64,000 nucleotides of DNA, taken from contig NZ_AP018222.1 in the NCBI RefSeq assembly GCF_002368035.1, forward strand, positions 2,954,534 through 3,018,533, written 5' to 3'. The stretch is from Nostoc linckia NIES-25 (GTDB taxonomy: Bacteria > Cyanobacteriota > Cyanobacteriia > Cyanobacteriales > Nostocaceae). Numbering within the stretch: position 1 is the first letter of the stretch; the number at the start of each line of letters is the position of its first letter. The translations under genes and the position numbers were made by a program. Below are positions 35,802 to 45,111 of this stretch, piece by piece. Under the pieces are notes generated by a model that saw nothing but the letters and a program-made list of their open reading frames with translations, was not told the origin of the DNA and did no database searches.

Positions 35802-37496
35802 TCAGGAATTATTTAGTAGGAAGAAGACGCCGCCTTTGAGCGCTTTTGTGTTAGTTGCGTAACTACTCACTGTCAGCGATCGCAGGTTATCAAAAAACGG
35901 TTTTCCGAAAACTTCTACTAACTTGAGAATTGGAATCTGACGCTCTAATAAATCGTGACTTTTTGTCCAATCAAGATAGATATAGCCTTCGCTAGACTTA
36001 GGAAGGGCAGCAATACTATCTTGAAACTTAGGATAATTAATTAAGGAATTTTCCTTTGCTGTGAAAATTTCATCCATTGTCTCAAGATCCGAAGTAAAAA
36101 TTTCGTAATTTCCTAAATTTGTATGCGCTCCTCGCACTTTTGCTTCTATGGTAAATGATGCTCGGTTTTTGTCATTGGCTTTTTTACTAGCTGTAGTTAA
36201 CTCTGTCCAAGCATAAATTTTTTGATTGTCTATGTTCAGAGGACTGATGGTAAGTCCATTAGAAGAAGCGATCGCATCTAAACGTGCTACGCCTTGTTCT
36301 ACACCCTCGGATTTCTCCGCTACAAAAATCCAATGGGGGGTTGTTTGCTCTTGAGGTAACAATCCTATGGCATATTCTCCCTCTACCCAACTGAAAATAT
36401 CCTTTGGCAAATTTATTCCCCAGCGTTTTTGAGCATCACCCAAAGGTTTTAATAACTGAGAAACCACATCTTCTTGAGAACCATATATAGTTGCTGTTGT
36501 TTGTTTCCAGAGTTTGGCTACATTACTGTTACCCAAATTACTCAAATTTGACCCGGAAATTGCTAAACCTGCCGATGAGGGAATATATTGCAATGCTCCT
36601 ACAGGTTTAGTTAGTGGAGAGGATGGAGAAGCAATTTCCGATGAACTCAAAAAGGCTGTTTCTGCTAGCAATCCTTTCGATTTCAACAATAGAGAAATGA
36701 TTTCACTGTTATATGTTTGTTCTGCTAATTCTAATCCTTGCCATTTTGCCACGATGGGAAGATTCAAGAAAGCTACACCTATACTACCTTTGGTTAGTTC
36801 TTTGGTAGCTTTTTGGTATTCAAAGGAGCTAGTCAAATTCAAATCGGGAGCTTGGACGTTATTGATAGCTTCTCGCAGCACTTTGGGATCGTTAGCAAAC
36901 AACACAAAACCTTGCCCAACTACCGCACCAGCTAAATTATTTTGGATTGTAGATTGGGGATTTGGGATTTTATTTTCTGCGATCGCTGGCTGATTGTCAG
37001 AGATTAGCTTTATACCTTTGTATTCTTCAACATTTAAGTTTGCCCCAGCTAAGGCTCGTTTGGAAAATAACAACTCGACAAACTCGCGAGTTTTTTCCGG
37101 TTCCTTGGTTGCAAGTGCCAAAAGATACCCTGGTTGCTGTCCATTTTCTGGGTCGCGATCGATATCTAGGGTGGTAATAGCCAGTGTAATTTCGTTACCT
37201 AGCCAGGGTTTAATATCTTGTTGATAATCGATACCACTCTTAGCTAAGAAACTAGTTTTGAGTTTAGATAGTTCCCCTTCACGCTCAAACGCTTGCAAAT
37301 TATCAGGATTTGTCAGTAATGACACTATTACAGGGGAAAGTTTTGATACGAATATTGTTGCACCAGGCTGGGAGTTAGGGGCAATGAGGCTACCCGGATT
37401 TTTAGGAAAAAACCAGTAGAAGCCAGCGATGGCAATGGCTAACACTGCGATCGCACCAGCTATGATAAAACCGATGAATGGGCGTTGTCTATTCAC
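35802..37496 (-). CDS. DUF3352 membrane-anchored protein
   Basis: A 564-residue protein with an N-terminal membrane anchor (about 8-29, GFIIAGAIAVLAIAIAGFYWF) and a large extracytoplasmic domain that fits DUF3352, a family widespread in cyanobacteria. Recognisable parts are GATIFVSKLSPVIVSLL, LGNEITLAI and the C-terminal GYIYLDW region. The function is unknown. Monocistronic. Confidence 0.75.
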   Translation of the reverse strand: MNRQRPFIGFIIAGAIAVLAIAIAGFYWFFPKNPGSLIAPNSQPGATIFVSKLSPVIVSLLTNPDNLQAFEREGELSKLKTSFLAKSGIDYQQDIKPWLGNEITLAITTLDIDRDPENGQQPGYLLALATKEPEKTREFVELLFSKRALAGANLNVEEYKGIKLISDNQPAIAENKIPNPQSTIQNNLAGAVVGQGFVLFANDPKVLREAINNVQAPDLNLTSSFEYQKATKELTKGSIGVAFLNLPIVAKWQGLELAEQTYNSEIISLLLKSKGLLAETAFLSSSEIASPSSPLTKPVGALQYIPSSAGLAISGSNLSNLGNSNVAKLWKQTTATIYGSQEDVVSQLLKPLGDAQKRWGINLPKDIFSWVEGEYAIGLLPQEQTTPHWIFVAEKSEGVEQGVARLDAIASSNGLTISPLNIDNQKIYAWTELTTASKKANDKNRASFTIEAKVRGAHTNLGNYEIFTSDLETMDEIFTAKENSLINYPKFQDSIAALPKSSEGYIYLDWTKSHDLLERQIPILKLVEVFGKPFFDNLRSLTVSSYATNTKALKGGVFFLLNNS

Positions 37497-37772
37497 ATTA
37501 AACCTATTAAAAAAGATAGTTCACAGCCATTTAAGCAGAAACCCTAGCCCATTGATGAAGAGGACGCCCAGGGACATAAATCACCAAAAAAGCTAAGAAT
37601 GCAAATTTCGCTATCTGCTGATATCTCTTATATTCCAATATTCCTGCATTCTTCTTTTATCTCCGTGCCCCCGCGTCCTCCCCTAGAGACGTATTCTTGG
37701 GAATCAATGCTCATGCCAAGGCAGAGATTTTCTGTCAACATTAAGTAAATTACAATTGTCCACAAAAATTTC

Positions 37773-38132
37773 ATGACAGAGAACTCTTTTAGTCAGCCCA
37801 TTGCCCACATAAGTGTAGAGGAACTAGCACAACGTCTCGCTTCAGGCGATTCAAGCATACAGCTAGTAGATGTACGCGAACCACAAGAATTGGCGATCGC
37901 TAAAATTGAGGGCTTTGTTAATTTACCCTTAAGTGAATTTCCCGAATGGGGAGATGAAGTACCTACTCTCTTCAATCCTCAAGCTGAAACCCTTGTGCTG
38001 TGTCACCACGGTATCCGTTCTGCCCAGATGTGTCAGTGGTTAATTGCTCAAGGATTCACTAATGTGCAAAATATTTCAGGCGGTATTGATGCCTACTCTA
38101 AATTAGTAGACTCTTCAATTCCCCAGTATTAA
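37773..38132 (+). CDS. Single-domain rhodanese-like protein
   Basis: A 119-residue rhodanese. It contains LVDVREPQE, the active-site loop CHHGIRS with the catalytic Cys at about 70, and GFTNVQNISGGIDAYS. The loop length matches sulfurtransferases (six residues) rather than Cdc25-like phosphatases. It should transfer sulfane sulfur via a Cys persulfide; the partner is unknown. Confidence 0.9.
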   Translation: MTENSFSQPIAHISVEELAQRLASGDSSIQLVDVREPQELAIAKIEGFVNLPLSEFPEWGDEVPTLFNPQAETLVLCHHGIRSAQMCQWLIAQGFTNVQNISGGIDAYSKLVDSSIPQY

Positions 38133-38734
38133 CTTTTGAACTTATAGATTACTTCAGATGGGACTTACAAGAAAGGCTGAAGGTCGAGGGCAGAAGGTAG
38201 AAGGTAAGGAGTATCAATTAAAACTTTAGTTCTGGGTCTAGAGCCACGTTTGAACTGATAATTATACTGAGACTACTTGCACCCACTATGCGTAAGGGTG
38301 GGTAGCATAGCTGCCTTCTGCCTCCTGCCTTCTGCCTTCTGAATCTTCCATCTGGCTTTTGCTATTGTAAAATCAGTCCTCAATCCATTTGGGACTTTAT
38401 ATTGGGTAGACATTATGCCAATTTTTTAAGCAATATAGCAGCAATGACCCAAAAAATACGTATTCGATAATACTGTTTGCAATATTATACTTGTGCAAAA
38501 ATACGGTTATAAAGCTATGAACTTGTAGATTAAGATAGTCGCTCTTTATAGCAAAAAATGAAGTTATGTTTGCAGCATTTCAACCGTGTTCTACGCAGAC
38601 CTCAAAATTATTTATCACAATATAATTGTATAATCTATTAAATTAATTAATTATTAATAATCTTTGTTTAGGCTCGAATCCTCAAATTTTTTTTTCAAGT
38701 TTGATTAAAATTTGCACTCAGCAAAGCATACCCT
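38133..38734. other. Intergenic region upstream of hrcA
   Basis: Six hundred bases without a gene. At 38175-38205 an AGGGCAGAAGGTAGAAGG tract is followed at 38310-38340 by its approximate complement (CTTCTGCCTCCTGCC), so the segment can form a long stem. The remainder is very AT-rich. A TTTGCACTC at 38711-38719 resembles half of a CIRCE operator, but the second half is absent. Confidence 0.45.
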
Positions 38735-39832
38735 ATGGAAGTCCAGTTGACAAATCGGCAACAGCATATACTTTGGGCTACGGTACGTCACTACATTGCC
38801 ACGGCAGAGCCTGTTGGTTCAAAGGCTTTGATCGAGGAGTACGATTTGGGTGTTAGCTCAGCAACAATTCGTAATGTCATGGGTGTTTTAGAAAAGTCTG
38901 GGTTACTTTACCAACCACACACTTCTGCCGGACGAGTACCTTCAGACTCCGGATATCGCATTTATGTTGACCAGCTAATTACACCTTCTCTTAGAGACGC
39001 TACGCGAACAGAAACTTTAGCAAAAGAAGTAGAGGTGGCGTTGCAAAAGCGCCTACATTGGGAAAATTGGAGTTTAGAAACTTTACTCCAAGGAGCTGCA
39101 CAAATTTTAGCAACCTTGAGCGGCTGCATTAGCTTGATTACCATGCCTCAAACCACTACGGCGCTGGTGCGACATCTACAATTAGTGCAAATTGAAGCCG
39201 GAAAAATCATGCTGATTGTAGTGACTGATGGTTATGAAACACATTCCAAATTGATGGATTTGTCGCCAGCGCCAGAGGAAACACAACGCGAACCAGAAGT
39301 AATAGATCGCGAATTGCAAATTGTTTCCAACTTTTTGAATAGTCACTTACGAGGGCGGAGTCTGTTAGAATTAGCCTCTCTCGACTGGAGTCAATTAGAT
39401 CGAGAATTTCAACGCTACGGTGAATTTCTCAAAACTTCAGTTGCGGAATTAACTCGCCGCACTCTTGCGCCGACTGCCACACAAATTATGGTTAGAGGTG
39501 TTGCAGAAGTTTTGCGTCAGCCGGAATTTTCACAATCACAGCAAGTGCAAACAATTATCCACCTGCTGGAAGAAGAACAAGACCAGCTATGGCGATTAAT
39601 ATTTGAGGAACCAGAGCCAGAAGATTTAGGCAAATCAAAGGTAACGGTTCGCATTGGTGCAGAAAATCCCTTAGAACCGATACGTACTTGTAGCTTGATT
39701 TCTTCCACCTATCGCCGAGGATCGATACCGGTAGGAAGCGTAGGAGTTTTGGGGCCTACGCGGCTAGATTATGAAAGTGCGATCGCTGTTGTAGCTGCTG
39801 CTGCTGATTACCTTTCAGAAGCTTTCAGTTAA
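38735..39832 (+). CDS. hrcA: Heat-inducible transcription repressor HrcA
   Basis: A 365-residue repressor of chaperone genes (groESL, dnaK) acting on CIRCE. The N-terminal winged helix has LTNRQQHILWATVRHYIATAEPVGS, SSATIRNVMGVLEKSGLL and TSAGRVPSDSGYRIYVD. A GAF-like middle and the C-terminal RRGSIPVGSVGVLGPTRLDYE complete the family. Full length. A repeat-derived stretch (about residues 85-92) lies after the DNA-binding domain. The next membrane-protein gene starts 12 bp after the stop, so the two are probably cotranscribed. Confidence 0.95.
   Translation: MEVQLTNRQQHILWATVRHYIATAEPVGSKALIEEYDLGVSSATIRNVMGVLEKSGLLYQPHTSAGRVPSDSGYRIYVDQLITPSLRDATRTETLAKEVEVALQKRLHWENWSLETLLQGAAQILATLSGCISLITMPQTTTALVRHLQLVQIEAGKIMLIVVTDGYETHSKLMDLSPAPEETQREPEVIDRELQIVSNFLNSHLRGRSLLELASLDWSQLDREFQRYGEFLKTSVAELTRRTLAPTATQIMVRGVAEVLRQPEFSQSQQVQTIIHLLEEEQDQLWRLIFEEPEPEDLGKSKVTVRIGAENPLEPIRTCSLISSTYRRGSIPVGSVGVLGPTRLDYESAIAVVAAAADYLSEAFS
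38987..39009 (+). repeat. GAGACGCTACGCGAAC repeat inside hrcA
   Basis: TCTCTTAGAGACGCTACGCG belongs to the dispersed cyanobacterial repeat also seen (other orientation) near 3560-3590 as CGCGGAGCGTCTC. In hrcA it is read in frame as SLRDATRT. Confidence 0.5.
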
Positions 39833-39844
39833 ATTACACAGATT

Positions 39845-40522
39845 ATGGTCAGAAAAATTGCCTTTGGGTTACTGTGGTTGGGATTGATTGTTTATGCATT
39901 TTTTCTTTCTCCTCCTCAACAACCAGGCACATTCGAGTTGATTAAAAACCTTTCTCTTGCCCAATGGCAGGGTATAAATCCATTAATAATAGCCCTATTC
40001 AATCTGATGGGCGTTTGGCCTATTATTTACAGCGCAGTAGTCTTTATCGATGGTAGAGGGCAAAAAATACCTGCTTGGCTATTTGCGATGCTTTCTTTTG
40101 CGGTTGGTGCTTTTGCCATATTGCCCTACCTAGCTCTTAGGGAACCAAATCAAAAGTTTATTGGTAAAAAGACTACTTTCGTCAAGCTGCTAGATTCTCG
40201 TGTAACTGGTTTTGTTCTCACCGTAGCTGCGGTTATTTTAGTTGCCTATGGTATAACCGGAGCAGATTGGACAGACTTTATCCAACAGTGGCAAACTAGC
40301 CGCTTCATCCACGTAATGAGCCTAGATTTCTGTTTACTTTGCCTATTATTTCCCACATTAGTAGGAGATGATATGGCGCGTCGTGGTTGGGAAAATCCTC
40401 AAATACCTTGGCTAACAGCGTTAATACCCTTATTCGGGCCATTGATTTACCTATGCGTGCGTCCGTCTCTACCAGAAGTTGGTGCAGAGACTATACTCAC
40501 TAAGCAACCAACACCGAATTAA
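39845..40522 (+). CDS. Conserved integral membrane protein, function unknown
   Basis: A 225-residue protein with about five to six membrane segments (roughly 5-22, 45-68, 77-97, 118-139, 155-172, 185-203). No catalytic motif is visible; a DUF2834-like identity is possible. It starts 12 bp after hrcA and probably shares its transcript. Confidence 0.6.
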   Translation: MVRKIAFGLLWLGLIVYAFFLSPPQQPGTFELIKNLSLAQWQGINPLIIALFNLMGVWPIIYSAVVFIDGRGQKIPAWLFAMLSFAVGAFAILPYLALREPNQKFIGKKTTFVKLLDSRVTGFVLTVAAVILVAYGITGADWTDFIQQWQTSRFIHVMSLDFCLLCLLFPTLVGDDMARRGWENPQIPWLTALIPLFGPLIYLCVRPSLPEVGAETILTKQPTPN

Positions 40523-40888
40523 ACAACTCATAAACCAATTTAAGGCTTTCTATGCGTCTGGTGTATCCGTGCATCAGAGCATAATCATCATTTAAATGCT
40601 TGTTAAGCAGCTATTATCATAACATTTAGCAGCTAGATTAGAAAAGAAGCTAATTGTCAAACTCATACACCAAGGGACTTTTAAGTCTGTTTTTCATTGG
40701 CTGCTCTCTGGTACACATAGGAATTGAGTTAAGCCTGCAATTTTTCACTACGCTGGGGGTGCGTAAATTCTAAGAAAAATTTTTTCTCAAAATACTTTAC
40801 AAAACTCAATATTATGTTTTAAGATATGTAACAAGGTAGTCAAACCTACCTAATTAATTTCCACATAAACAACCGCACTTATAAAACA
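40523..40888. other. psbA upstream region
   Basis: Contains the psbA promoter (40796-40825) and a leader of about 60 bases. The upstream 270 bp show no gene. Confidence 0.5.
40796..40825 (+). promoter_or_regulatory. Probable psbA promoter
   Basis: TTTACA at 40796-40801 and TAAGAT at 40820-40825 with 18 bp between match a sigma70-type promoter. Transcription would start near 40832, giving a ~57-base leader. Confidence 0.55.
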
Positions 40889-41971
40889 ATGACAGCAACC
40901 ATTCAACGTCGCGAGAGCGCCAACGTATGGGAGCGGTTTGCAAACTGGATCACCAGCACCAACAACCGCCTCTACATCGGCTGGTTCGGAGTACTAATGA
41001 TCCCCACCCTGCTAGCCGCCACCGCCTGCTTCGTAATTGCCTTCATCGCAGCACCACCAGTAGACATCGATGGTATCCGCGAACCAGTAGCAGGTTCCTT
41101 ACTGTACGGAAACAACATCATCTCCGGTGCAGTAGTACCTTCCTCCAACGCAATTGGTTTGCACTTCTACCCAATTTGGGAAGCAGCTTCCTTAGATGAA
41201 TGGCTGTACAACGGCGGCCCTTACCAGTTGGTAATTTTCCACTTCCTGATTGGCGTATTCTGCTACTTAGGTCGTGAGTGGGAATTGTCCTACCGCTTGG
41301 GAATGCGTCCTTGGATCTGCCTAGCGTTCTCTGCACCAGTAGCAGCAGCAACCGCAGTATTCTTGATCTACCCCATCGGACAAGGTTCCTTCTCTGACGG
41401 TATGCCCTTGGGTATCTCCGGAACCTTCAACTTCATGATTGTGTTCCAAGCAGAACACAACATCTTGATGCACCCCTTCCACATGTTAGGTGTGGCTGGT
41501 GTATTCGGTGGTTCTTTGTTCAGCGCAATGCACGGTTCCTTAGTAACCTCTTCCTTGGTTCGTGAGACCACCGAAAGCGAATCTCAAAACTACGGTTACA
41601 AGTTCGGTCAAGAAGAAGAAACCTACAACATCGTTGCAGCACACGGTTACTTCGGTCGCTTGATCTTCCAATACGCTTCCTTCAACAACAGCCGTTCCTT
41701 GCACTTCTTCTTAGCTGCATGGCCTGTAATCGGCATCTGGTTCACCGCCTTGGGTGTAAGCACAATGGCTTTCAACTTGAACGGTTTCAACTTCAACCAG
41801 TCGATCATTGACTCTCAAGGTCGCGTCATCAACACCTGGGCTGACATCATCAACCGCGCTAACCTGGGTATGGAAGTAATGCACGAGCGTAACGCTCACA
41901 ACTTCCCCTTAGACTTGGCTGCTGCTGATGTTGCTCCTGTTGCTCTAACCGCTCCTCCTATCAACGGTTAA
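40889..41971 (+). CDS. psbA: Photosystem II reaction centre protein D1
   Basis: A full 360-residue D1. Functional residues are at their canonical positions: Tyr161 (TyrZ), Asp170, His190, His198 (P680), His215 and His272 (non-haem iron), Ser264 (QB site), His332, Glu333, His337 and Asp342, with C-terminal processing expected after Ala344. Residue 130 is Glu, the form that hydrogen-bonds pheophytin more strongly and marks the high-light type D1. The C-terminal extension ends APPING. The codon use is strongly biased (TTC, AAC, CGT), as expected for a highly expressed gene. A strong terminator follows. Confidence 0.99.
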   Translation: MTATIQRRESANVWERFANWITSTNNRLYIGWFGVLMIPTLLAATACFVIAFIAAPPVDIDGIREPVAGSLLYGNNIISGAVVPSSNAIGLHFYPIWEAASLDEWLYNGGPYQLVIFHFLIGVFCYLGREWELSYRLGMRPWICLAFSAPVAAATAVFLIYPIGQGSFSDGMPLGISGTFNFMIVFQAEHNILMHPFHMLGVAGVFGGSLFSAMHGSLVTSSLVRETTESESQNYGYKFGQEEETYNIVAAHGYFGRLIFQYASFNNSRSLHFFLAAWPVIGIWFTALGVSTMAFNLNGFNFNQSIIDSQGRVINTWADIINRANLGMEVMHERNAHNFPLDLAAADVAPVALTAPPING

Positions 41972-41992
41972 TCATCAAGTCTAGTTAAATAG

Positions 41993-42024
41993 AAAACGCT
42001 CTCTGGAAACAGAGGGCGTTTTTA
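41993..42024 (+). terminator. Rho-independent terminator of psbA
   Basis: Stem AAAACGCTCTCTG / CAGAGGGCGTTTT with a GAAA loop, followed by T residues, 21 bp after the psbA stop. Confidence 0.88.
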
Positions 42025-42146
42025 GTTTCTTTTGCAAAAACTCTAACACCATTTTGGATTTTAGATTTCTAGAGTGAAGATAAAGTGCGCTAGCGATCTA
42101 AAATTACACTGTGAATCGGCAAACAAGAAGCAAATAAGTTCCGTGT

Positions 42147-42602
42147 ATGAAGCGTCAAAGCTCTATTTTTTCACTGATTTTAGTATTATTGGCTACATTT
42201 CTCATTAGTTGTGGCGGGCCTGGTGTCGCAGTTGCACCTCCAACGTACACCGCAACCCAAATTGCGGAAATTAAGGAATACGTTCCCCAAATTAAAGCTG
42301 TGCGCGATCGCTCACAAGAGTTGAAAACCGTAATCCAAAGACAAGATTGGATTAACGTGAGCAACTTTATACACGGCCCGATAACAGAAGCAAGGTTGAA
42401 CTTGACTTATGTCACTCCCCACCTTCTACCCAAAGACCAAACCACAGCACGTCAAATAACGCGAGATTTGTTTAACCACTTGGTTAAAGTCAATCAAGGC
42501 GCTTCCTCTCGTAACGCTCAACTTGCATTGAGTAACTCCGAAGCTGCTTTCGCAGATATTGACAAATTCCTCCAGTTGCTTCCTGAGGAAAGCACTCAAT
42601 AG
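42147..42602 (+). CDS. psbQ: Photosystem II lipoprotein PsbQ (CyanoQ)
   Basis: A 151-residue lipoprotein. The signal peptide ends in LISCGG (Cys 22), so the mature protein is lipid-anchored on the lumenal side. The rest is a four-helix bundle with the PsbQ pattern (YVPQIKAVRDRSQELKTVI, DWINVSNFIHGPI, LPKDQTTARQITRDLFNHL). CyanoQ stabilises the oxygen-evolving complex. It lies downstream of psbA but beyond its terminator. Confidence 0.88.
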   Translation: MKRQSSIFSLILVLLATFLISCGGPGVAVAPPTYTATQIAEIKEYVPQIKAVRDRSQELKTVIQRQDWINVSNFIHGPITEARLNLTYVTPHLLPKDQTTARQITRDLFNHLVKVNQGASSRNAQLALSNSEAAFADIDKFLQLLPEESTQ

Positions 42603-42725
42603 AAGGGCAGGGGAGCAGGGGAGGCAGAGGAGGCAGGGGGAGATTAGAAAAAAGTTTCCCATTTTTTCCTTTTCTCCCACGCTCCCTGCTTGCCCTATGC
42701 CTATGCCCTTCATCTCAAACAAGCA

Positions 42726-43847
42726 ATGAGTCATGTAGTCATTATCGGTTGTGGTGTAGTTGGGGCTGCGATCGCTTATGAACTCAGTCAAGTAAAAGGA
42801 CTGAAAATCACAGTTTTCGACCAACAACCACCAGCACAAGCTTCTACGGGTGCTGCACTTGGTGTTTTGATGGGCGCAATCAGTCAAAAAATCAAGGGCA
42901 AGGCTTGGCAAATGCGACAAACTAGCATCCAACGCTATGAAACTTTGATTCCAGAATTAGAAGCTTTAACAAATCGTAAAATTCCTTTTAACCGCCAAGG
43001 AATTCTCATGCTGTTGTCCGATCCCACCGAGGAAATTTCAGTATGGGAAAAGTTAGTAGAAACTCGCCACTCTCAAAGCTGGCGGTTAGAGATTTGGGAT
43101 ACTGCTAAACTCAAAAATATATGCCCTCAGGTGGATGACGAAAACATTACTGGCGCTGTCTATTCTCCGCAAGACCGTCAACTCGATCCAACTGCGCTGA
43201 CATTAGCTTTAGTTGAAGCTGCTGAACATAATGGCGTGACTTTCAAATTTGGCGTGGCTGTTTTGGATAGTCAAACCTCAACATCTGAATCTTCGCTCAA
43301 ATGCTGCGATCGCCTTGAAACTACAGAAGGAAAAATAGCCGCTGATTGGTTTGTAGTCGCAGCAGGATTAGGTTCAACACCCCTCACGGCAAAATTAAAT
43401 CAGCAGATTGATATCCGTCCTGTGTTAGGACAGGCGTTACAAGTACGTGTAGGGCATCCATTAGGCAATCCCGACTTCCAGCCAGCGATTACAGGTAACG
43501 ATGTCCATATTGTTCCTGTGGGTGACGGAGATTATTGGCTGGGTGCAACAGTGGAATTTCCCACCAACGGCGATGAAATACCACCGAATCAGCAACTGCT
43601 GGAATCTGTGAGAGAACAAGCGATCGCATTTTGCCCAGAATTAGCTAAAGCAAGTATTCTCCGCACTTGGTCTGGATTACGCCCTCGTCCTGAAGGACGC
43701 CCAGCCCCAGTCATTGGTAAGTTGCCAGGATTTAGTAACGTCCTGTTAGCAACTGGACACTATCGCAACGGCGTTTTATTAGCACCCGCCACAGCATATG
43801 CAATTCGTGAGATGATTATTCCTCAGGGAGTGGGGCATGGGGCATAG
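42726..43847 (+). CDS. FAD-dependent oxidoreductase of the glycine oxidase (ThiO) / DAO family
   Basis: About 373 residues from the ATG at 42726; the frame opens twelve codons earlier. The N-terminal dinucleotide motif is VVIIGCGVVGAAIAYELS. ASTGAALGVLMG follows, and the C-terminal FAD contact is TGHYRNGVLLAPATAY, typical of ThiO and D-amino-acid oxidases (Arg in HYRNG binds the carboxylate). GLRPRPEGRPAPVIG also fits. It probably oxidises glycine for thiamine biosynthesis, but no thiamine gene adjoins it. Confidence 0.82.
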   Translation: MSHVVIIGCGVVGAAIAYELSQVKGLKITVFDQQPPAQASTGAALGVLMGAISQKIKGKAWQMRQTSIQRYETLIPELEALTNRKIPFNRQGILMLLSDPTEEISVWEKLVETRHSQSWRLEIWDTAKLKNICPQVDDENITGAVYSPQDRQLDPTALTLALVEAAEHNGVTFKFGVAVLDSQTSTSESSLKCCDRLETTEGKIAADWFVVAAGLGSTPLTAKLNQQIDIRPVLGQALQVRVGHPLGNPDFQPAITGNDVHIVPVGDGDYWLGATVEFPTNGDEIPPNQQLLESVREQAIAFCPELAKASILRTWSGLRPRPEGRPAPVIGKLPGFSNVLLATGHYRNGVLLAPATAYAIREMIIPQGVGHGA

Positions 43848-44010
43848 GGAGCAGAGGGGGCAGGGGAAAAGGTTAAAGGGAAAAGGAATAAATTTAATCT
43901 TTCCCTTTTTCCCCGGTTGGTGAGTTTGTCGAACCATACCCCTTTCCCTTTCCCCATGCCCTGTTTGCTCAATGCCCAATTCCTAATGCCCAATTTATAA
44001 GAAAAATAGC

Positions 44011-44862
44011 GTGTCAATAACAGAACATAAGATAACTGTAAATTCACTTGAATGGTTTTATCGTGAATCTTCACCAATCGGCAGAACTGACTTAACGCCA
44101 GTATTGTTACTACACGGCTTAGTTTCCCAAAGTTACAGCTGGCGTCATATTATACCTGCTTTGGCTAATCAAGGTACGAGAGCGATCGCCCCAGATTGGA
44201 TTGGCTATGGCTTTTCTGCAAAACCAGAAAAACGAGATTTTGCTTACACTCCTGATGCTTTTATCACAGCTTTAGAAGGATTTATCAAAGCACTAGAACT
44301 CGAACATTTTTCTTTAGTTGTACAAGGTTTTTTAGGTTCTGTAGGACTACAATATGCTTTGCGTCACCCAGAACAAATTGCTAATCTAGCTATCTTAAAT
44401 ACACCAATTTCAACGACTGCCAAATTACCCTGGAAAATTAAACAAATGGGTTTACCTTTGGCTGGTGAAGTCATGACCCAAGACCCACTGCTAGTTGACC
44501 GAACCCTAGAAGGTGGTAGCCGTTATCGCATCGAAGATCGCGATTTAGATGTCTATCGAAAACCATTTTTAACGACTTCTGCATCCGGTCGGAGTTTGTT
44601 AGCAAGTATCCGCAATTTACAACTTGATTCAGCAATGACAGAAATCGAATCTGGTTTTAAAGAATGGCAACAGCCAATTCTCATCCAATGGGGTACCATT
44701 GACCCTTGGTTACCTGTAGAGATTGCAGAAAAGTTTGCAAATTCGATATCCAATGCAGAATTAATAAAACTTAATAACGTCGGACATTATCCTCAAGAAC
44801 ATTACCATGAGACCATTTTAGAAGACCTTTTACCCTTTGTGCGTCGTAAAGAGGCTCATTGA
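44011..44862 (+). CDS. Alpha/beta hydrolase-fold protein lacking the nucleophile
   Basis: A 283-residue protein starting GTG at 44011. The fold matches haloalkane dehalogenase-like hydrolases: LLLHGLVSQSYSWRHIIPAL (oxyanion), APDWIGYGFSAKP, a cap region, GTIDPWLP with the acid Asp and NVGHYPQEH with the His. The elbow reads LVVQGFLGSVGLQYA, where dehalogenases have VVQDWGG and esterases GHSxGG. The nucleophile position is therefore Gly. Either it is a non-catalytic or non-canonical member, or it acts as a binding protein. Confidence 0.8.
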   Translation: MSITEHKITVNSLEWFYRESSPIGRTDLTPVLLLHGLVSQSYSWRHIIPALANQGTRAIAPDWIGYGFSAKPEKRDFAYTPDAFITALEGFIKALELEHFSLVVQGFLGSVGLQYALRHPEQIANLAILNTPISTTAKLPWKIKQMGLPLAGEVMTQDPLLVDRTLEGGSRYRIEDRDLDVYRKPFLTTSASGRSLLASIRNLQLDSAMTEIESGFKEWQQPILIQWGTIDPWLPVEIAEKFANSISNAELIKLNNVGHYPQEHYHETILEDLLPFVRRKEAH

Positions 44863-45111
44863 GAATATACCTCAGGCAAAAATCGATAATATAAAAGAAT
44901 TCAGAATTCCGGAGTCAGAATTCAGAATTAGTTACTGGAGAATTCCAAGTGACCACTAATTTTACTCCACTAAATGGAACATTGAGTGGCAAAATTTAAA
45001 TCTTCTTTATTTTTAAAACTCCACCCTTTCAAGGAGGAGTATTCTGAATTTTGCCTGCTTTTTATGACCGCTAAAAATGCATCACAACCACACTGATGGA
45101 GATTAGAATTC

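Noticed and set aside
38711..38719. CIRCE operator ahead of hrcA
   Set aside because: Only one half-site (TTTGCACTC) is present; the inverted half nine bases later is missing.
42426..42932. 168-residue minus-strand frame across psbQ and the oxidoreductase gene
   Set aside because: It overlaps two clear genes and includes a low-complexity intergenic tract; no family features.
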